Positions 8,849-18,061 of a stretch of DNA of 36,270 bases are shown here, piece by piece. Source of the stretch: an uncultured Pelagibacteraceae bacterium (GTDB lineage: Bacteria > Pseudomonadota > Alphaproteobacteria > Pelagibacterales > Pelagibacteraceae); the NCBI GenBank assembly GCA_902591695.1, contig CACJBQ010000007.1:1-36270 (forward strand), read 5' to 3'. Position 1 is the stretch's first letter. The number at the start of each line of letters is the position of its first letter. The notes beneath the pieces were generated by a model, which ran no database searches, was not told where the DNA came from, and saw nothing but the letters and a program-made list of their open reading frames with translations. A program made the position numbers and the translations under genes.

Positions 8849-9284
8849 TTTGCAAAGTCTTTTGTAATGAAATTATGGCCAAAATATATCCTTCGGCACC
8901 TAATCCAAAAATTCCTCCAGTTACAACACCACTTATAAGTGATTTATGTCTAAATTCTTCTCTTTTATAAATATTAGATAAATGTATCTCGATTATTGGT
9001 TTTTTAAATAAATCTAGGGCATCTCTTATAGCCACAGAAGTATGAGTAAATGCAGCGGCATTTATAATCATACCATCAAAATTTTTCCTAGCATCTTGAA
9101 TTATATTAACAAGTTCTCCTTCAACATTGGATTGAGCAAATTCAACATCAATACCAATTTCTTGTCCTTTTTTAGAACAATTCTCTTTAAGTTGGTCAAA
9201 CGTAGTTGATCCATATTGTGATTGTTCTCTTTCCCCTAATAGATTAAGATTTGGACCATTAATAATAATTATTTTATTATTCAT
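8835..9284 (-). CDS. aroQ: 3-dehydroquinate dehydratase, type II
   Basis: Dehydrates 3-dehydroquinate to 3-dehydroshikimate in the shikimate pathway. It is 149 aa, normal for the type II dodecameric enzyme. The N-terminal IINGPNLNLLGERE holds the catalytic loop with the Arg, and the following Tyr in QYG is the catalytic base. NAAAFTHTSVAIRDAL and EIHLSNIYKREEFRHKS are the substrate-binding blocks with the active-site His. It is first in the aroQ-accB-accC unit and starts 16 bases from the divergent thiS. Confidence 0.97.
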   Translation of the reverse strand: MNNKIIIINGPNLNLLGEREQSQYGSTTFDQLKENCSKKGQEIGIDVEFAQSNVEGELVNIIQDARKNFDGMIINAAAFTHTSVAIRDALDLFKKPIIEIHLSNIYKREEFRHKSLISGVVTGGIFGLGAEGYILAIISLQKTLQNENR

Positions 9285-9300
9285 TCAGCATTTATATACG

Positions 9301-9519
9301 ATGAAAAAAATAAAAAAAATAAAAATTAAAATAAATGGAAAAATCAAATCTATAAATCAAGATTCCAACCTCTCTTTAGTGTTAAAAAATCTCAAAATTC
9401 CATTAAATAAAGTAGCTATTGAGCTTAATGAAGAAATAATAGATAAAAAAAAAATTAGTAAAATAAAATTAAATAAAAATGACAAAATTGAAATAGTTCA
9501 TTTTATTGGAGGTGGTTAA
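9301..9519 (+). CDS. thiS: Sulfur carrier protein ThiS
   Basis: A 72-aa ubiquitin-fold protein that carries sulfur as a C-terminal thiocarboxylate for thiazole synthesis. The C-terminus is VHFIGGG, with the required Gly-Gly end plus one extra Gly. The first 9 codons are mostly Lys and Ile, and the first ATG is used because no other lies nearby. I see no Shine-Dalgarno element before it. It lies directly before thiG and shares bases with thiG's ribosome-binding site. Confidence 0.93.
   Translation: MKKIKKIKIKINGKIKSINQDSNLSLVLKNLKIPLNKVAIELNEEIIDKKKISKIKLNKNDKIEIVHFIGGG
9508..9515 (+). promoter_or_regulatory. Ribosome-binding site of thiG, inside the thiS Gly-Gly codons
   Basis: GGAGGTGG is the strongest Shine-Dalgarno match in this area and lies 5 bases before a TTG at 9521. 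The same bases encode the Gly-Gly-Gly tail of ThiS. It favours 9521 over the TTG at 9506 as the thiG start. Confidence 0.7.
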
Positions 9520-9520
9520 T

Positions 9521-10294
9521 TTGAAAAAAGATAGTCTGATTATTGCGAATAAAAAATTTAATTCCAGATTAATTGTTGGAACAGGAAAATATAAAAGTAT
9601 GTCTGAGTGCGCAAAAGCAATTAAACTTTCTGGAGCAGAAATTGTGACAGTTGCTGTAAGAAGGGTTAATATTTCAGATAAAAATAAGCCTTTGCTTATG
9701 GATTATATTGATCCAAAAAAAATCACATATTTACCCAATACTGCTGGATGTTTTAATTCAAAAGAAGCTTTGAGAACTTTGAGATTAGCAAGAGAAATAG
9801 GTGGTTGGAAGTTAGTTAAATTAGAAGTTTTAGGAGATAAAAAGAATTTATTTCCTGATATGATTGAAACTTTAAAATCTACAGAAGTTCTTGCTAAAGA
9901 AGGTTTTAAAGTCATGGTTTATTGTAATGATGACCCTTTAATGGCTAAGCGTCTAGAAAATTCAGGTGCTGACGCTATTATGCCTTTAGCTGCACCAATT
10001 GGATCAGGATTAGGTATACAAAACAAAATTAATATTCAAATAATTAGAAAACAAACCAAACTTCCATTAATTATTGATGCTGGTTTAGGTCAAGCTTCAG
10101 ATGCTGCGATTGCAATGGAATTAGGATGTGATGGTGTACTTGTTAACACCGCTATAGCAAAAGCAAAAAAACCATTTGAAATGGCTCTAGCTTTTAAAAA
10201 TGCTGTTATCGCTGGCAGACAATCCTTCAAGTCTGGAAGAATAGATAAAATTTTGATGGGTAATCCATCATCTCCGTCAAAAGGGATTATTTAG
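9521..10294 (+). CDS. thiG: Thiazole synthase ThiG
   Basis: Builds the thiazole phosphate of thiamine from deoxyxylulose phosphate, dehydroglycine and ThiS thiocarboxylate. It is a TIM barrel of 257 aa from the TTG at 9521. Conserved blocks are RLIVGTGKY, EIVTVAVRR, the Schiff-base lysine Lys100 in VKLEVLGD, LMAKRLENSGADAIMPL, PIGSGLG and IIDAGLGQASDAA. An in-frame TTG at 9506 would add 5 residues but sits within the Shine-Dalgarno sequence and is less likely. No TPP riboswitch fits before thiS, where only 16 bases separate it from aroQ. It converges on the RNase E gene with an 8-base overlap. Confidence 0.95.
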   Translation: MKKDSLIIANKKFNSRLIVGTGKYKSMSECAKAIKLSGAEIVTVAVRRVNISDKNKPLLMDYIDPKKITYLPNTAGCFNSKEALRTLRLAREIGGWKLVKLEVLGDKKNLFPDMIETLKSTEVLAKEGFKVMVYCNDDPLMAKRLENSGADAIMPLAAPIGSGLGIQNKINIQIIRKQTKLPLIIDAGLGQASDAAIAMELGCDGVLVNTAIAKAKKPFEMALAFKNAVIAGRQSFKSGRIDKILMGNPSSPSKGII

Positions 10295-12104
10295 TTTTTT
10301 TATAAAATCTTTTTTTCTTATAAGTTTTTTTGTTTATTTTTTTATTTTCTTTTTTTTCTAAAAACTTATTTTCTTTATTTTGGATTTCTAAATTTTTTAA
10401 TTTTTCGTAATATTCTACTAATTCAACTGTTTTCTTTGATTTATTTTTAATATCTATAATGTACTCTGGTATTATTAAAGAATTGTCGCTTATTATATCT
10501 ATCTTTATTTTATTTTTTTTTTCAAAATAAGTTAGATCGTCAACAAAATTTTCTTTAAGAAAATCTGAAACTTTTTCACATACTTTTAATTCAACAAATT
10601 TAGCTTTATTAATAACTGCTTTTAATTCAACAATTTTTAGTAGTTTTTGAGCAAAAGACTCGTCTGTTAATGTAACTTTCCATTTAATTGCACTTTCTCT
10701 TAGCCTTTGTCTTGACATCTCTAAAAGACCAAAATTACTTATTCTTCCAATTTGAATTCTTGCTCTATCTGATCTACATTTTTCTTTTAGTTTTTTTTCT
10801 ACCAATCTCCTATTTCCATATCCCAGCATATCAATAAAATCTATAATGATTAAACCAGACAAATCTCTTATCTTTATTTGTCTTGCAATTTCTTCTGCAG
10901 CTTCAATATTCGTATCTAAAGCAGTGCTTTCAACATTTTTTCCTTTTATCGAACTTCCAGAATTTATATCGATAGAAACCAAAGCCTCTGTTGGGTTGAT
11001 AACCAAATATCCTCCTGATTTAAGTTTAATTTCAGAGTCAAAAATTTGATTTAACTTTTGTTCGATATTTTCTTGAATAAATAGTGGAATTTTTCCTCTA
11101 TATTTTTTAACTTTTTTCACATTTGATGGCATCATAGTTTTCATGAAAGATTGAGCTTTTTTATAACCCTCATTACCTTCTACAATTATATTTTGGGTAT
11201 TTTCGTCAAACATATCTCTTAAAGTTCTTTTAATTATTTCACTTTCTTGATGAATTAAAGAGGGAGCAATAGAGTTTATTGCAGTTTCCTTTATTTGACT
11301 CCAAGAATTGACTAAAGTTGTTAAATCACTATTTATTTCATTTTTTGTTTTATTGCTTCCAGCAGTTCTTACAATTAATCCCATCTCCTTAGGTATTTCA
11401 ATTTCATTTAAAATTGTTCTTATTTTTTTTCTATCAGCAGGATTAAAAATTTTTCTTGATATACCTCCTCCCTTAGGAGTGTTTGGCATTAATACTATAT
11501 ATTTACCTGCAATAGAAATGAAAGTGCTTAAAGCAGCACCTTTTTGACCTCTCTCATCTTTAATAACTTGTACAAGAATTACCTGATTGGGTTTAATTAC
11601 TTCCTGAATTTTATATCTTTTAAATTTAAATCTATGCTCTTTCTTTTTTTCTTTTTCATCATCTAAATTTTCTTTTTCAGCAATATTTTCTTTATTATTT
11701 AAATTTTCTTCTATTTGTTCATCTGATATCTTTTCTATAGGATCATCAATTTCTAGTTTTCCTTCGGCAATATTTTCTTCTTCTTTAGCCTCAACTTCTC
11801 TCGAAAGTTCTTCTCTAGCTTTTTCTTCCTCCTCTTTAATTCTTTCTAAATCTGCTTTTGGTATCTGGTAATAATCTGATTGAATGTCATTAAAAGACAA
11901 AAACCCATGCCTCTCTCTTCCAAAATCAACAAAGGCTGCTTGCAAAGAGGGTTCAATTCTACTTACTTTGCCTAAATAAATATTATTTTTAATTAAGTTA
12001 TTTTTTAAACCTTCGTATTCGTAATCTTCAATATTTTCGCCTGATTTAAGAACAACTCTAGTTTCGCTAGGATGCGAAGCATCGATATATAAATTTTTTT
12101 CCAT
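10287..12104 (-). CDS. rne: Ribonuclease E/G family endoribonuclease, compact, no zinc-link
   Basis: A 605-aa endoribonuclease for mRNA decay and rRNA/tRNA processing. The start MEKNLYIDASHPSETRVV and S1 segment NIYLGKVSRIEPSLQAAFVDFGR match alphaproteobacterial RNase E. An acidic, Glu-rich insertion (about 88-160) splits the S1 domain. Catalytic Asp379 (SIDINSGS) and Asp422 (IDFIDM) are present, matching Asp303 and Asp346 of E. coli RNase E. After SRQRLRES, however, the CPxC zinc-link that joins subunits in E. coli is missing. There is no long C-terminal degradosome scaffold, just a Lys-rich tail from about 575. Monocistronic, divergent from mrcA. Confidence 0.92.
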   Translation of the reverse strand: MEKNLYIDASHPSETRVVLKSGENIEDYEYEGLKNNLIKNNIYLGKVSRIEPSLQAAFVDFGRERHGFLSFNDIQSDYYQIPKADLERIKEEEEKAREELSREVEAKEEENIAEGKLEIDDPIEKISDEQIEENLNNKENIAEKENLDDEKEKKKEHRFKFKRYKIQEVIKPNQVILVQVIKDERGQKGAALSTFISIAGKYIVLMPNTPKGGGISRKIFNPADRKKIRTILNEIEIPKEMGLIVRTAGSNKTKNEINSDLTTLVNSWSQIKETAINSIAPSLIHQESEIIKRTLRDMFDENTQNIIVEGNEGYKKAQSFMKTMMPSNVKKVKKYRGKIPLFIQENIEQKLNQIFDSEIKLKSGGYLVINPTEALVSIDINSGSSIKGKNVESTALDTNIEAAEEIARQIKIRDLSGLIIIDFIDMLGYGNRRLVEKKLKEKCRSDRARIQIGRISNFGLLEMSRQRLRESAIKWKVTLTDESFAQKLLKIVELKAVINKAKFVELKVCEKVSDFLKENFVDDLTYFEKKNKIKIDIISDNSLIIPEYIIDIKNKSKKTVELVEYYEKLKNLEIQNKENKFLEKKENKKINKKTYKKKRFYKKTK

Positions 12105-12189
12105 AATTTTGTGAATGTTAATTTCATTAGTATTCTAATTTTTAAAATTTTGTTTAATTTTCTTGCCATAACTTTAACAAATTCCAAGA

Positions 12190-12195
12190 TATAAT
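12190..12195 (+). promoter_or_regulatory. Possible -10 box of mrcA
   Basis: TATAAT, a perfect sigma-70 -10 match, ends 9 bases before the mrcA ATG at 12205. No good -35 is found at 16-18 bases; TTGCCA at 12163-12168 is 21 bases away. If used, the 5' leader would be only a few bases. Confidence 0.4.
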
Positions 12196-12204
12196 GAAAT
12201 TAAA

Positions 12205-14541
12205 ATGAATAAATTTTTAAGAAATATCTTTATTTTAATTACATCTTTTATTCTTTTATCAGCCATTTTGATAATAAGTATCTTATGGACTTATTCTAAT
12301 GATTTACCAGATTATAAATTTCTTAAAAGTTACAAACCTCCGGTTTCCAGCAAAGTTTACTCTGGTAATGGTGATTTGGTGGCAGATTTTTCACAGGAAA
12401 AAAGAGTATTTGTTCCATTCAATTCAATTCCAAAAAATGTAATTAACGCATTTTTATCCGCTGAAGATAAAAATTTTTTCAAACATCCGGGTGTTGATGC
12501 TAAAGGTGTAATTAGAGCTGTAATAAATAATATTTCAAATATTTTATCATCTAAAAGGTTAGAGGGAGCATCTACAATTACCCAACAGGTTGCAAAAAAC
12601 TTTTTACTGACAAATGAAGTAAGTTTAAATAGGAAAATTAAGGAAGCAATTCTAGCTTTTAGAATAGAGAGAGCTTTATCTAAAGAAAGAATTCTAGAAC
12701 TTTATCTAAACCAAATTTATCTTGGAAGTGGAGCATATGGAGTGGCTGCAGCAAGCTTAGAATATTTTGATAAATCTATTAAAGATTTAAATTACTCAGA
12801 AGCTGCTTTGTTAGCAGCTTTGCCAAAAGCACCCAGTAGATATAATCCTTATAGAAATCCAGATGTAGCAAAATTTAGAAGAAATTTAGTTTTAAAAAAT
12901 TTATTAGAAAATAATTATTTACCATTAGAATGGTATGAAAAACTAACTAATGAGGAAATAATTTTAAAAAAAAATAAAAAAATTTATTTAGAAGATGCTC
13001 AATATTTTATCGAAGATGTGAGAAAGAGTGTAATTGAAACCTTGAGCTATGATAAAGTTTACAAACAAGGTTTTAATATCAACACTCCAATAGATTTAAA
13101 TTTACAAACAATTGCAACAAAATCACTTAGAGATGGATTGATAGCATATGATAAAAGAAAGGGATGGAGAGGACCACTTGCTAAAAAGATTTATAATTCA
13201 GATTGGAAAAAAGATTTAGAAAAGTATAAATTAGAAAATTCAATTAATTGGAAATTAGCAATAGTCAAAAAGATAAATAAATTTTCAGCAGAAATAGAAA
13301 CAGAAGATAATATCGAAGGTGTTATTGAGTATCAGAGTATTTCTTGGACAAAAAAAGAATTTAATAAATTATTAAAACCTGGTGATATTATTTATGTTAA
13401 AAATCTTAAAGAAAATATTTTTAACTTAGAACAATTACCAAAGGTAAATGGTGGAATTGTTGTGATGGATCCATTTACTGGAAGAGTTTTAGCACTAAGT
13501 GGTGGTTTTAGTTTCAAACAAAGTGAATTTAACAGAGCAACTCAAGCTAAAAGACAGCCTGGATCAGCTTTTAAACCATTTGTCTATGCATTAGCCTTAG
13601 AGAACAATTTTACACCAACATCATTAGTTCTAGACGCACCACTAGTTTTAGATCAAGGAGATGATTTAAAAATGTGGAAACCAGAAAATTACGGTAAAAA
13701 ATTTTATGGGCCTTCGACTTTAAGAGTTGGTTTGGAGAAATCTAGAAATTTAATGACAGTAAGAATAGCCCAAGATCTTGGTGTAGAGAAAATAGTTGAT
13801 TTTTCAAAAGTATTAAAAATTTATGATAATCCAGAAGAACTTTTATCCATATCTTTGGGTTCTGCTGAAACAACTTTATTAAAACTTACATCTGCTTATT
13901 CAGTTTTTGTTAATGGAGGAAAACTTGTTGAACCAATACTGATAGATAGAATTCAGGACAGTGAGGGAAATACTATTTTTAATAATGACAAAAGAAAATG
14001 TATTAATTGTGATCAAATTTCTTATTTAACCAACGATTATCCAGATATTAAAAATAACTATACACAAATTTTTTCTCCAGAAACAGCTTTTCAAATGACA
14101 TCTATTTTAGAAGGAGTTGTTCAAAGAGGCACAGCTAAAAAACTAAAAGACTTAAATTTAAATATTGCGGGTAAAACTGGAACAACAAATAAAAATACAG
14201 ATACTTGGTTTATTGGTTTTACCTCAAATTTACTAGTTGGTGTATATGTTGGTTCGGATAACCCAATTCCATTAGGAAAATACGAAACAGGATCTAAAAC
14301 GGCTTTGCCAATATTCAAAAGTTTTATAAGTGATTCTATTAGCAAAAATGATGCAAGACCATTTAAGGCAGCTAAAGGTACAGTGATGATGGTTGTTGAT
14401 CCTTTAACAGGTCAAAAAGCAAAATTTAACTCAAAGAATACTATTATTGAGGTTTTTAAAAAAGAAAATGTGGTTGATGGAAAAGTACTTTATACAAATT
14501 CAGATAGATTAGATTCAAATAATATATTAAAGTTTTACTAA
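12205..14541 (+). CDS. mrcA: Penicillin-binding protein 1A (bifunctional transglycosylase/transpeptidase)
   Basis: Polymerises and cross-links peptidoglycan at the outer face of the inner membrane. It is 778 aa: one N-terminal membrane segment (about 7-30), a GT51 transglycosylase with catalytic Glu87 in SAEDKNFFKHPG and EGASTITQQVAKNF, an OB-like insertion (about 330-410), and a transpeptidase with nucleophile Ser454 in GSAFKP, Ser513 in SRN and Lys657 in KTGTTN. All catalytic motifs are intact. Its stop shares a base with the prfB ATG (TAATG), so prfB is probably translationally coupled to it. Confidence 0.97.
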   Translation: MNKFLRNIFILITSFILLSAILIISILWTYSNDLPDYKFLKSYKPPVSSKVYSGNGDLVADFSQEKRVFVPFNSIPKNVINAFLSAEDKNFFKHPGVDAKGVIRAVINNISNILSSKRLEGASTITQQVAKNFLLTNEVSLNRKIKEAILAFRIERALSKERILELYLNQIYLGSGAYGVAAASLEYFDKSIKDLNYSEAALLAALPKAPSRYNPYRNPDVAKFRRNLVLKNLLENNYLPLEWYEKLTNEEIILKKNKKIYLEDAQYFIEDVRKSVIETLSYDKVYKQGFNINTPIDLNLQTIATKSLRDGLIAYDKRKGWRGPLAKKIYNSDWKKDLEKYKLENSINWKLAIVKKINKFSAEIETEDNIEGVIEYQSISWTKKEFNKLLKPGDIIYVKNLKENIFNLEQLPKVNGGIVVMDPFTGRVLALSGGFSFKQSEFNRATQAKRQPGSAFKPFVYALALENNFTPTSLVLDAPLVLDQGDDLKMWKPENYGKKFYGPSTLRVGLEKSRNLMTVRIAQDLGVEKIVDFSKVLKIYDNPEELLSISLGSAETTLLKLTSAYSVFVNGGKLVEPILIDRIQDSEGNTIFNNDKRKCINCDQISYLTNDYPDIKNNYTQIFSPETAFQMTSILEGVVQRGTAKKLKDLNLNIAGKTGTTNKNTDTWFIGFTSNLLVGVYVGSDNPIPLGKYETGSKTALPIFKSFISDSISKNDARPFKAAKGTVMMVVDPLTGQKAKFNSKNTIIEVFKKENVVDGKVLYTNSDRLDSNNILKFY

Positions 14542-15642
14542 TGGATAATAATTATCAAAATTTAAAAGAAGAGATTGAAAAGATAAATCAAAAAATACAG
14601 GAGTATCTTTGAAAAAAATAATATTCATTCAAAGCTACAATCTTTAAACTCACAAATGCTGAGTGCCGATTTTTGGCAAGATAAAAATAATTCTCAAAGA
14701 GTGATCAAAGAAAAGAAATTTTATGAAGAATTAACTGATTCTTTAAATAATAATGTCGAAAAACTTAAAGATTTAGATGATTTGAGTCAACTGGCGCACG
14801 AAGAAGAGAATTTACAAGTTCAAAATGAAATTTTGCAAAATATAAAAGATTTAAGAGGTGAAGTTAAAAAAAATGAAATTAAATGTTTTTTATCTAATGA
14901 AGCAGACCCTTTAAATTGTTATATAGAAATACATGCTGGTGCTGGAGGCACAGAAAGTCAAGATTGGGCTGATATGCTAAGAAGAATGTATTTAAAATGG
15001 TCTGATAAAAAAAATTTTAAATCAAGTTTGATTAGTGAACATAGAGGCGACGAGGCTGGAATAAAGTCTGCAACAATTAAAATAGATGGTGACTATGTTT
15101 TTGGATGGTTAAAAAAAGAGTCGGGAATACATAGATTAGTTAGGATATCTCCATTTGACTCTGGAGCAAGAAGGCACACAAGTTTTGCAAGTGTTTGGAT
15201 TTATCCAGTTGTAGATGAAAATATAAATATAGAAATTTTAGAAAAAGATTTAAGAATAGACACCTATCGTTCTAGTGGAGCAGGTGGCCAGCATGTTAAC
15301 ACTACTGACAGTGCAGTTAGAATAACTCACATTCCGTCCAAAATTGTTGTTCAATGTCAAAATGAAAGATCACAACATAAAAATAAAGAAACATGCATGA
15401 ATATGTTGAAAGCAAGATTATATGATTATGAAATCAAAAAAAGAGAGGAAGAAAATCAAAATGTTGAAAGTTCTAAATCTGAAATAGGGTGGGGGCATCA
15501 AATTAGATCTTATGTTCTTCAACCTTACAGACTTGTAAAAGATAACAGGACTAGTTTTGAAAGCACTAGTCCTGATAAAGTATTAGATGGTGATATTGAC
15601 GAATTTTTGGAACAATCGCTTTATAAATTAAATGAAAAATAA
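14541..15642 (+). CDS. prfB: Peptide chain release factor 2, with programmed +1 frameshift
   Basis: RF2 ends translation at UGA and UAA. The gene is read as 14541-14609 joined to 14611-15642, giving 366 aa, close to the 365 aa of E. coli RF2. The first 23 codons end at an in-frame TGA (14610-14612) within the classical CTT TGA slip site; reading resumes at 14611 with EKNNIHSKLQ. The RF2-type stop-codon motif SPF is in RISPFDSGARRH, and the peptidyl-tRNA hydrolysis motif GGQ is in SGAGGQHVNTTDSA. Without the shift only a 23-residue peptide is made; starting at the internal ATG 14656 would lose the N-terminal helices. It overlaps the following AsmA-like gene by 11 bases. Confidence 0.97.
14598..14612 (+). 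promoter_or_regulatory. Programmed +1 frameshift site of prfB
   Basis: CAGGAGTATCTTTGA contains an SD-like AGGAG, the CTT slip codon and the in-frame TGA, spaced as in the classical RF2 autoregulatory site. Low RF2 should slow termination at this UGA and allow the CUU-tRNA to slip to UUU. Confidence 0.93.
15547..15573 (+). repeat. Perfect 9-bp inverted repeat inside prfB
   Basis: AGGACTAGT and ACTAGTCCT form a perfect 9-bp stem with a 9-base loop (15556-15564). It lies in prfB about 70 bases before the stop and encodes part of a TSFESTSPD segment. There is no T-run after it, so it is not a typical terminator. A role is not established. Confidence 0.55.
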
Positions 15643-18061
15643 TATTTTAAAATATTTTATCCTGCTTCTATCAGTGTTTGTTATTTTGACAATTTACCTT
15701 AGCACTGTAGGTATAGAGACAGATAAATTTAACGATGAAATTAAAAAAAGAATTTCACTAATAAATAAAAATATAGATATAGATTTAAAAAAAATTAAAT
15801 TAATTCTAGATCCATTTAAACTAAAAATTTACGCAAAAACAATTGGTACTACGGTATATTTGTCAAAAAGACCTTTAGCATTAGAAAGCATTAAGACGCA
15901 AGTTTCGCTCAGTTCTTTAATTAAAAATAAGATTTCATCGTCAAATTTAGAGGTAGTAACTAAGTCTATATTATTAAATGATTTAATTAAATTTATACGG
16001 ACCACAAATAATACGCCTGAATTATTTATATTAGAAAAAATTGTAAAAAAAGGTCATGTAATTATAGATCTAAGTTTGAACATCGATGAAAATGGTAAAC
16101 TTAAAAATGATTATATCATTGAAGGTTTGATAAAAGATGCAAGTATTAATTTTTTAAATAAGGCTAATTTTAAGGATATAAATTTCAATTTCAATTTTCA
16201 AAAAGATAATTATCATTTTAATGACATAAATTTTAAAGCAGAAGAAGTAAATTTTATTTCAAAAAAATTAAACGTAAAAAAGAAAAAAAATAGTTTTTTA
16301 ATTGATACTATTGTTTCAAACGATCAGTCAAATTTAAATTCAAATATATTAAAATTATTAAATTTAGGTTTAGAAAACATAATTATAGATGATGCTAAAT
16401 TTAAAACAAACAACCAATTTTCTTTGGAGATAGATGAAAAACTTAAAGTTAAAAATTTAATTTTAAATTCTAATATAAATATTACTAAACTAAAATATAA
16501 AAAATCAAAAATAATTAATAATTATTTTCCAGAAGTTGAAGAATTAATTTTACTCGATAATCATAAATTAAATTTAAATTATAAGGACAATAATTTATCA
16601 ATTAACGGTGAGGGACAAATTCAATTAAATACTGATGTAGTAGATGAAATTAAATATTTGATAAATAAAAAAGATAAAGATTTAAGTATAGATTCAGAAT
16701 TATTTTTAAAAAATATAGTTTTAGAGCAACAAGATTTTTTAAAAATTTTCTTCCCTCAAACTAATAAAAAAATTAATTTTAATAATCAAAAATTAAAGAT
16801 TAATTTTAAAAATAATGACCTAACTTTTTCTGGTTCTGGAAAGTTTAAAATTGATAAAGATTTTGAAGAAATAGATTATTTTATTGAGAAAAAAGAAAAT
16901 AAAATAAGTTTTAATACGAAATTAAATCTAAAAAATACAAAATTTGAAATTGATAATATTAATTATAAAAAAAAAGATAAAAGTGAAATGTATCTTCAAA
17001 TTAATGGAGAACTAATAAATAATAAAAATCTAAATATAAATAACTTTATAATTAATGAAGAAAATAATAACATTAAAGTTAAGAATTTATCTCTAAACGA
17101 TTCAAATCAAATAATAAAAATTGATCAGGCATATTTTAATTATTTAGATATAGAAAATAAAAAAAATAATTACAATATAAAAAAAGTAGAAGGTCAAAGT
17201 TATTTAATTGGTGGTACTTCATTTAATGCAAATTCTTTAATTTCGAATTTACTAGATGCTGGTGATAAAAAAGAAAATAACCTTTTTGAAAACAATGTAA
17301 GTATAGACTTAAATTTTGAGGAAGTTTACTTTGATAAAATATACTTTGTTAAGGATTTAAATGGAAAGATAAAAATTATTAATAATAAATTAGAAGAAGC
17401 AGATATTTTGGCCTTTTATAACAATTCACAAAATATAAATTTTACAATCAGAACAAATGATCAAGGTGAAAAAATTACTACCCTTTTCTCATCTAAGGCA
17501 AAACCCCTTGTAGATAGATATAAATTCATTAAAGGATTTAAAGATGATAAAGAAGGTTATTTAGACTTTTACTCTTTGAAAAAAGATGGAGTTTCAAATT
17601 CTAAATTAGTAATTGATAATTTTAAAGTTAAAGAAATACCAGCTTTAGCCAAGTTGCTGGCTCTGGCATCTCTTCAAGGAATAGCAGACTTACTTACTGG
17701 AGAGGGTATTAGATTTACAGATTTTGAAATGAATTTTACTAATCAAGATAAACTTATAAAAATTCAAGAGTTATATGCAATTGGTCCAGCGATATCTATT
17801 TTATTGGAAGGTTACATTGAGAAGAATAAATTAATCAGTTTAAGAGGAACCTTGGTTCCAGCGACAACAATCAACAGATCTATTGCTTCGATACCATTAC
17901 TTGGAGATTTATTAATTGGAAAGAAAGTGGGTGATGGTATTTTTGGAGTTAGCTTTAAAATTAAAGGTCCCCCTAAAAATTTAGAAACTACTGTAAATCC
18001 TATAAAAACTTTAACACCCAGGTTTATAACAAGAACTTTAGAGAAAATTAAAAAAAATTAA
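15632..18061 (+). CDS. AsmA/YhdP-like large envelope protein
   Basis: An 809-aa protein with one N-terminal membrane segment (about 5-25) and a long, beta-rich, Asn/Lys/Ile-rich region. Its C-terminal 200 residues (KLVIDNFKVKEIPALAKLLALASLQGIADLLTG onward, shown here only in part: ALAKLLALASLQG, ITRTLEKIKKN) match the AsmA-like C-terminal domain of YhdP/DUF3971 proteins. Members of the wider AsmA/TamB group are thought to bridge the periplasm and help phospholipid transport to the outer membrane. It starts 11 bases inside prfB, so it is co-transcribed with it, and it converges on tyrS with a 4-base overlap. The exact lipid role here is inferred from the family. Confidence 0.78.
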   Translation: MKNNILKYFILLLSVFVILTIYLSTVGIETDKFNDEIKKRISLINKNIDIDLKKIKLILDPFKLKIYAKTIGTTVYLSKRPLALESIKTQVSLSSLIKNKISSSNLEVVTKSILLNDLIKFIRTTNNTPELFILEKIVKKGHVIIDLSLNIDENGKLKNDYIIEGLIKDASINFLNKANFKDINFNFNFQKDNYHFNDINFKAEEVNFISKKLNVKKKKNSFLIDTIVSNDQSNLNSNILKLLNLGLENIIIDDAKFKTNNQFSLEIDEKLKVKNLILNSNINITKLKYKKSKIINNYFPEVEELILLDNHKLNLNYKDNNLSINGEGQIQLNTDVVDEIKYLINKKDKDLSIDSELFLKNIVLEQQDFLKIFFPQTNKKINFNNQKLKINFKNNDLTFSGSGKFKIDKDFEEIDYFIEKKENKISFNTKLNLKNTKFEIDNINYKKKDKSEMYLQINGELINNKNLNINNFIINEENNNIKVKNLSLNDSNQIIKIDQAYFNYLDIENKKNNYNIKKVEGQSYLIGGTSFNANSLISNLLDAGDKKENNLFENNVSIDLNFEEVYFDKIYFVKDLNGKIKIINNKLEEADILAFYNNSQNINFTIRTNDQGEKITTLFSSKAKPLVDRYKFIKGFKDDKEGYLDFYSLKKDGVSNSKLVIDNFKVKEIPALAKLLALASLQGIADLLTGEGIRFTDFEMNFTNQDKLIKIQELYAIGPAISILLEGYIEKNKLISLRGTLVPATTINRSIASIPLLGDLLIGKKVGDGIFGVSFKIKGPPKNLETTVNPIKTLTPRFITRTLEKIKKN

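Noticed and set aside
9285..9300. TPP riboswitch before thiS
   Set aside because: Only 16 bases are available and no THI-box sequence is seen.
12005..12187. 60-aa minus-strand frame before RNase E
   Set aside because: Shifted-frame overlap with the RNase E start, which has the correct family N-terminus; no separate support.
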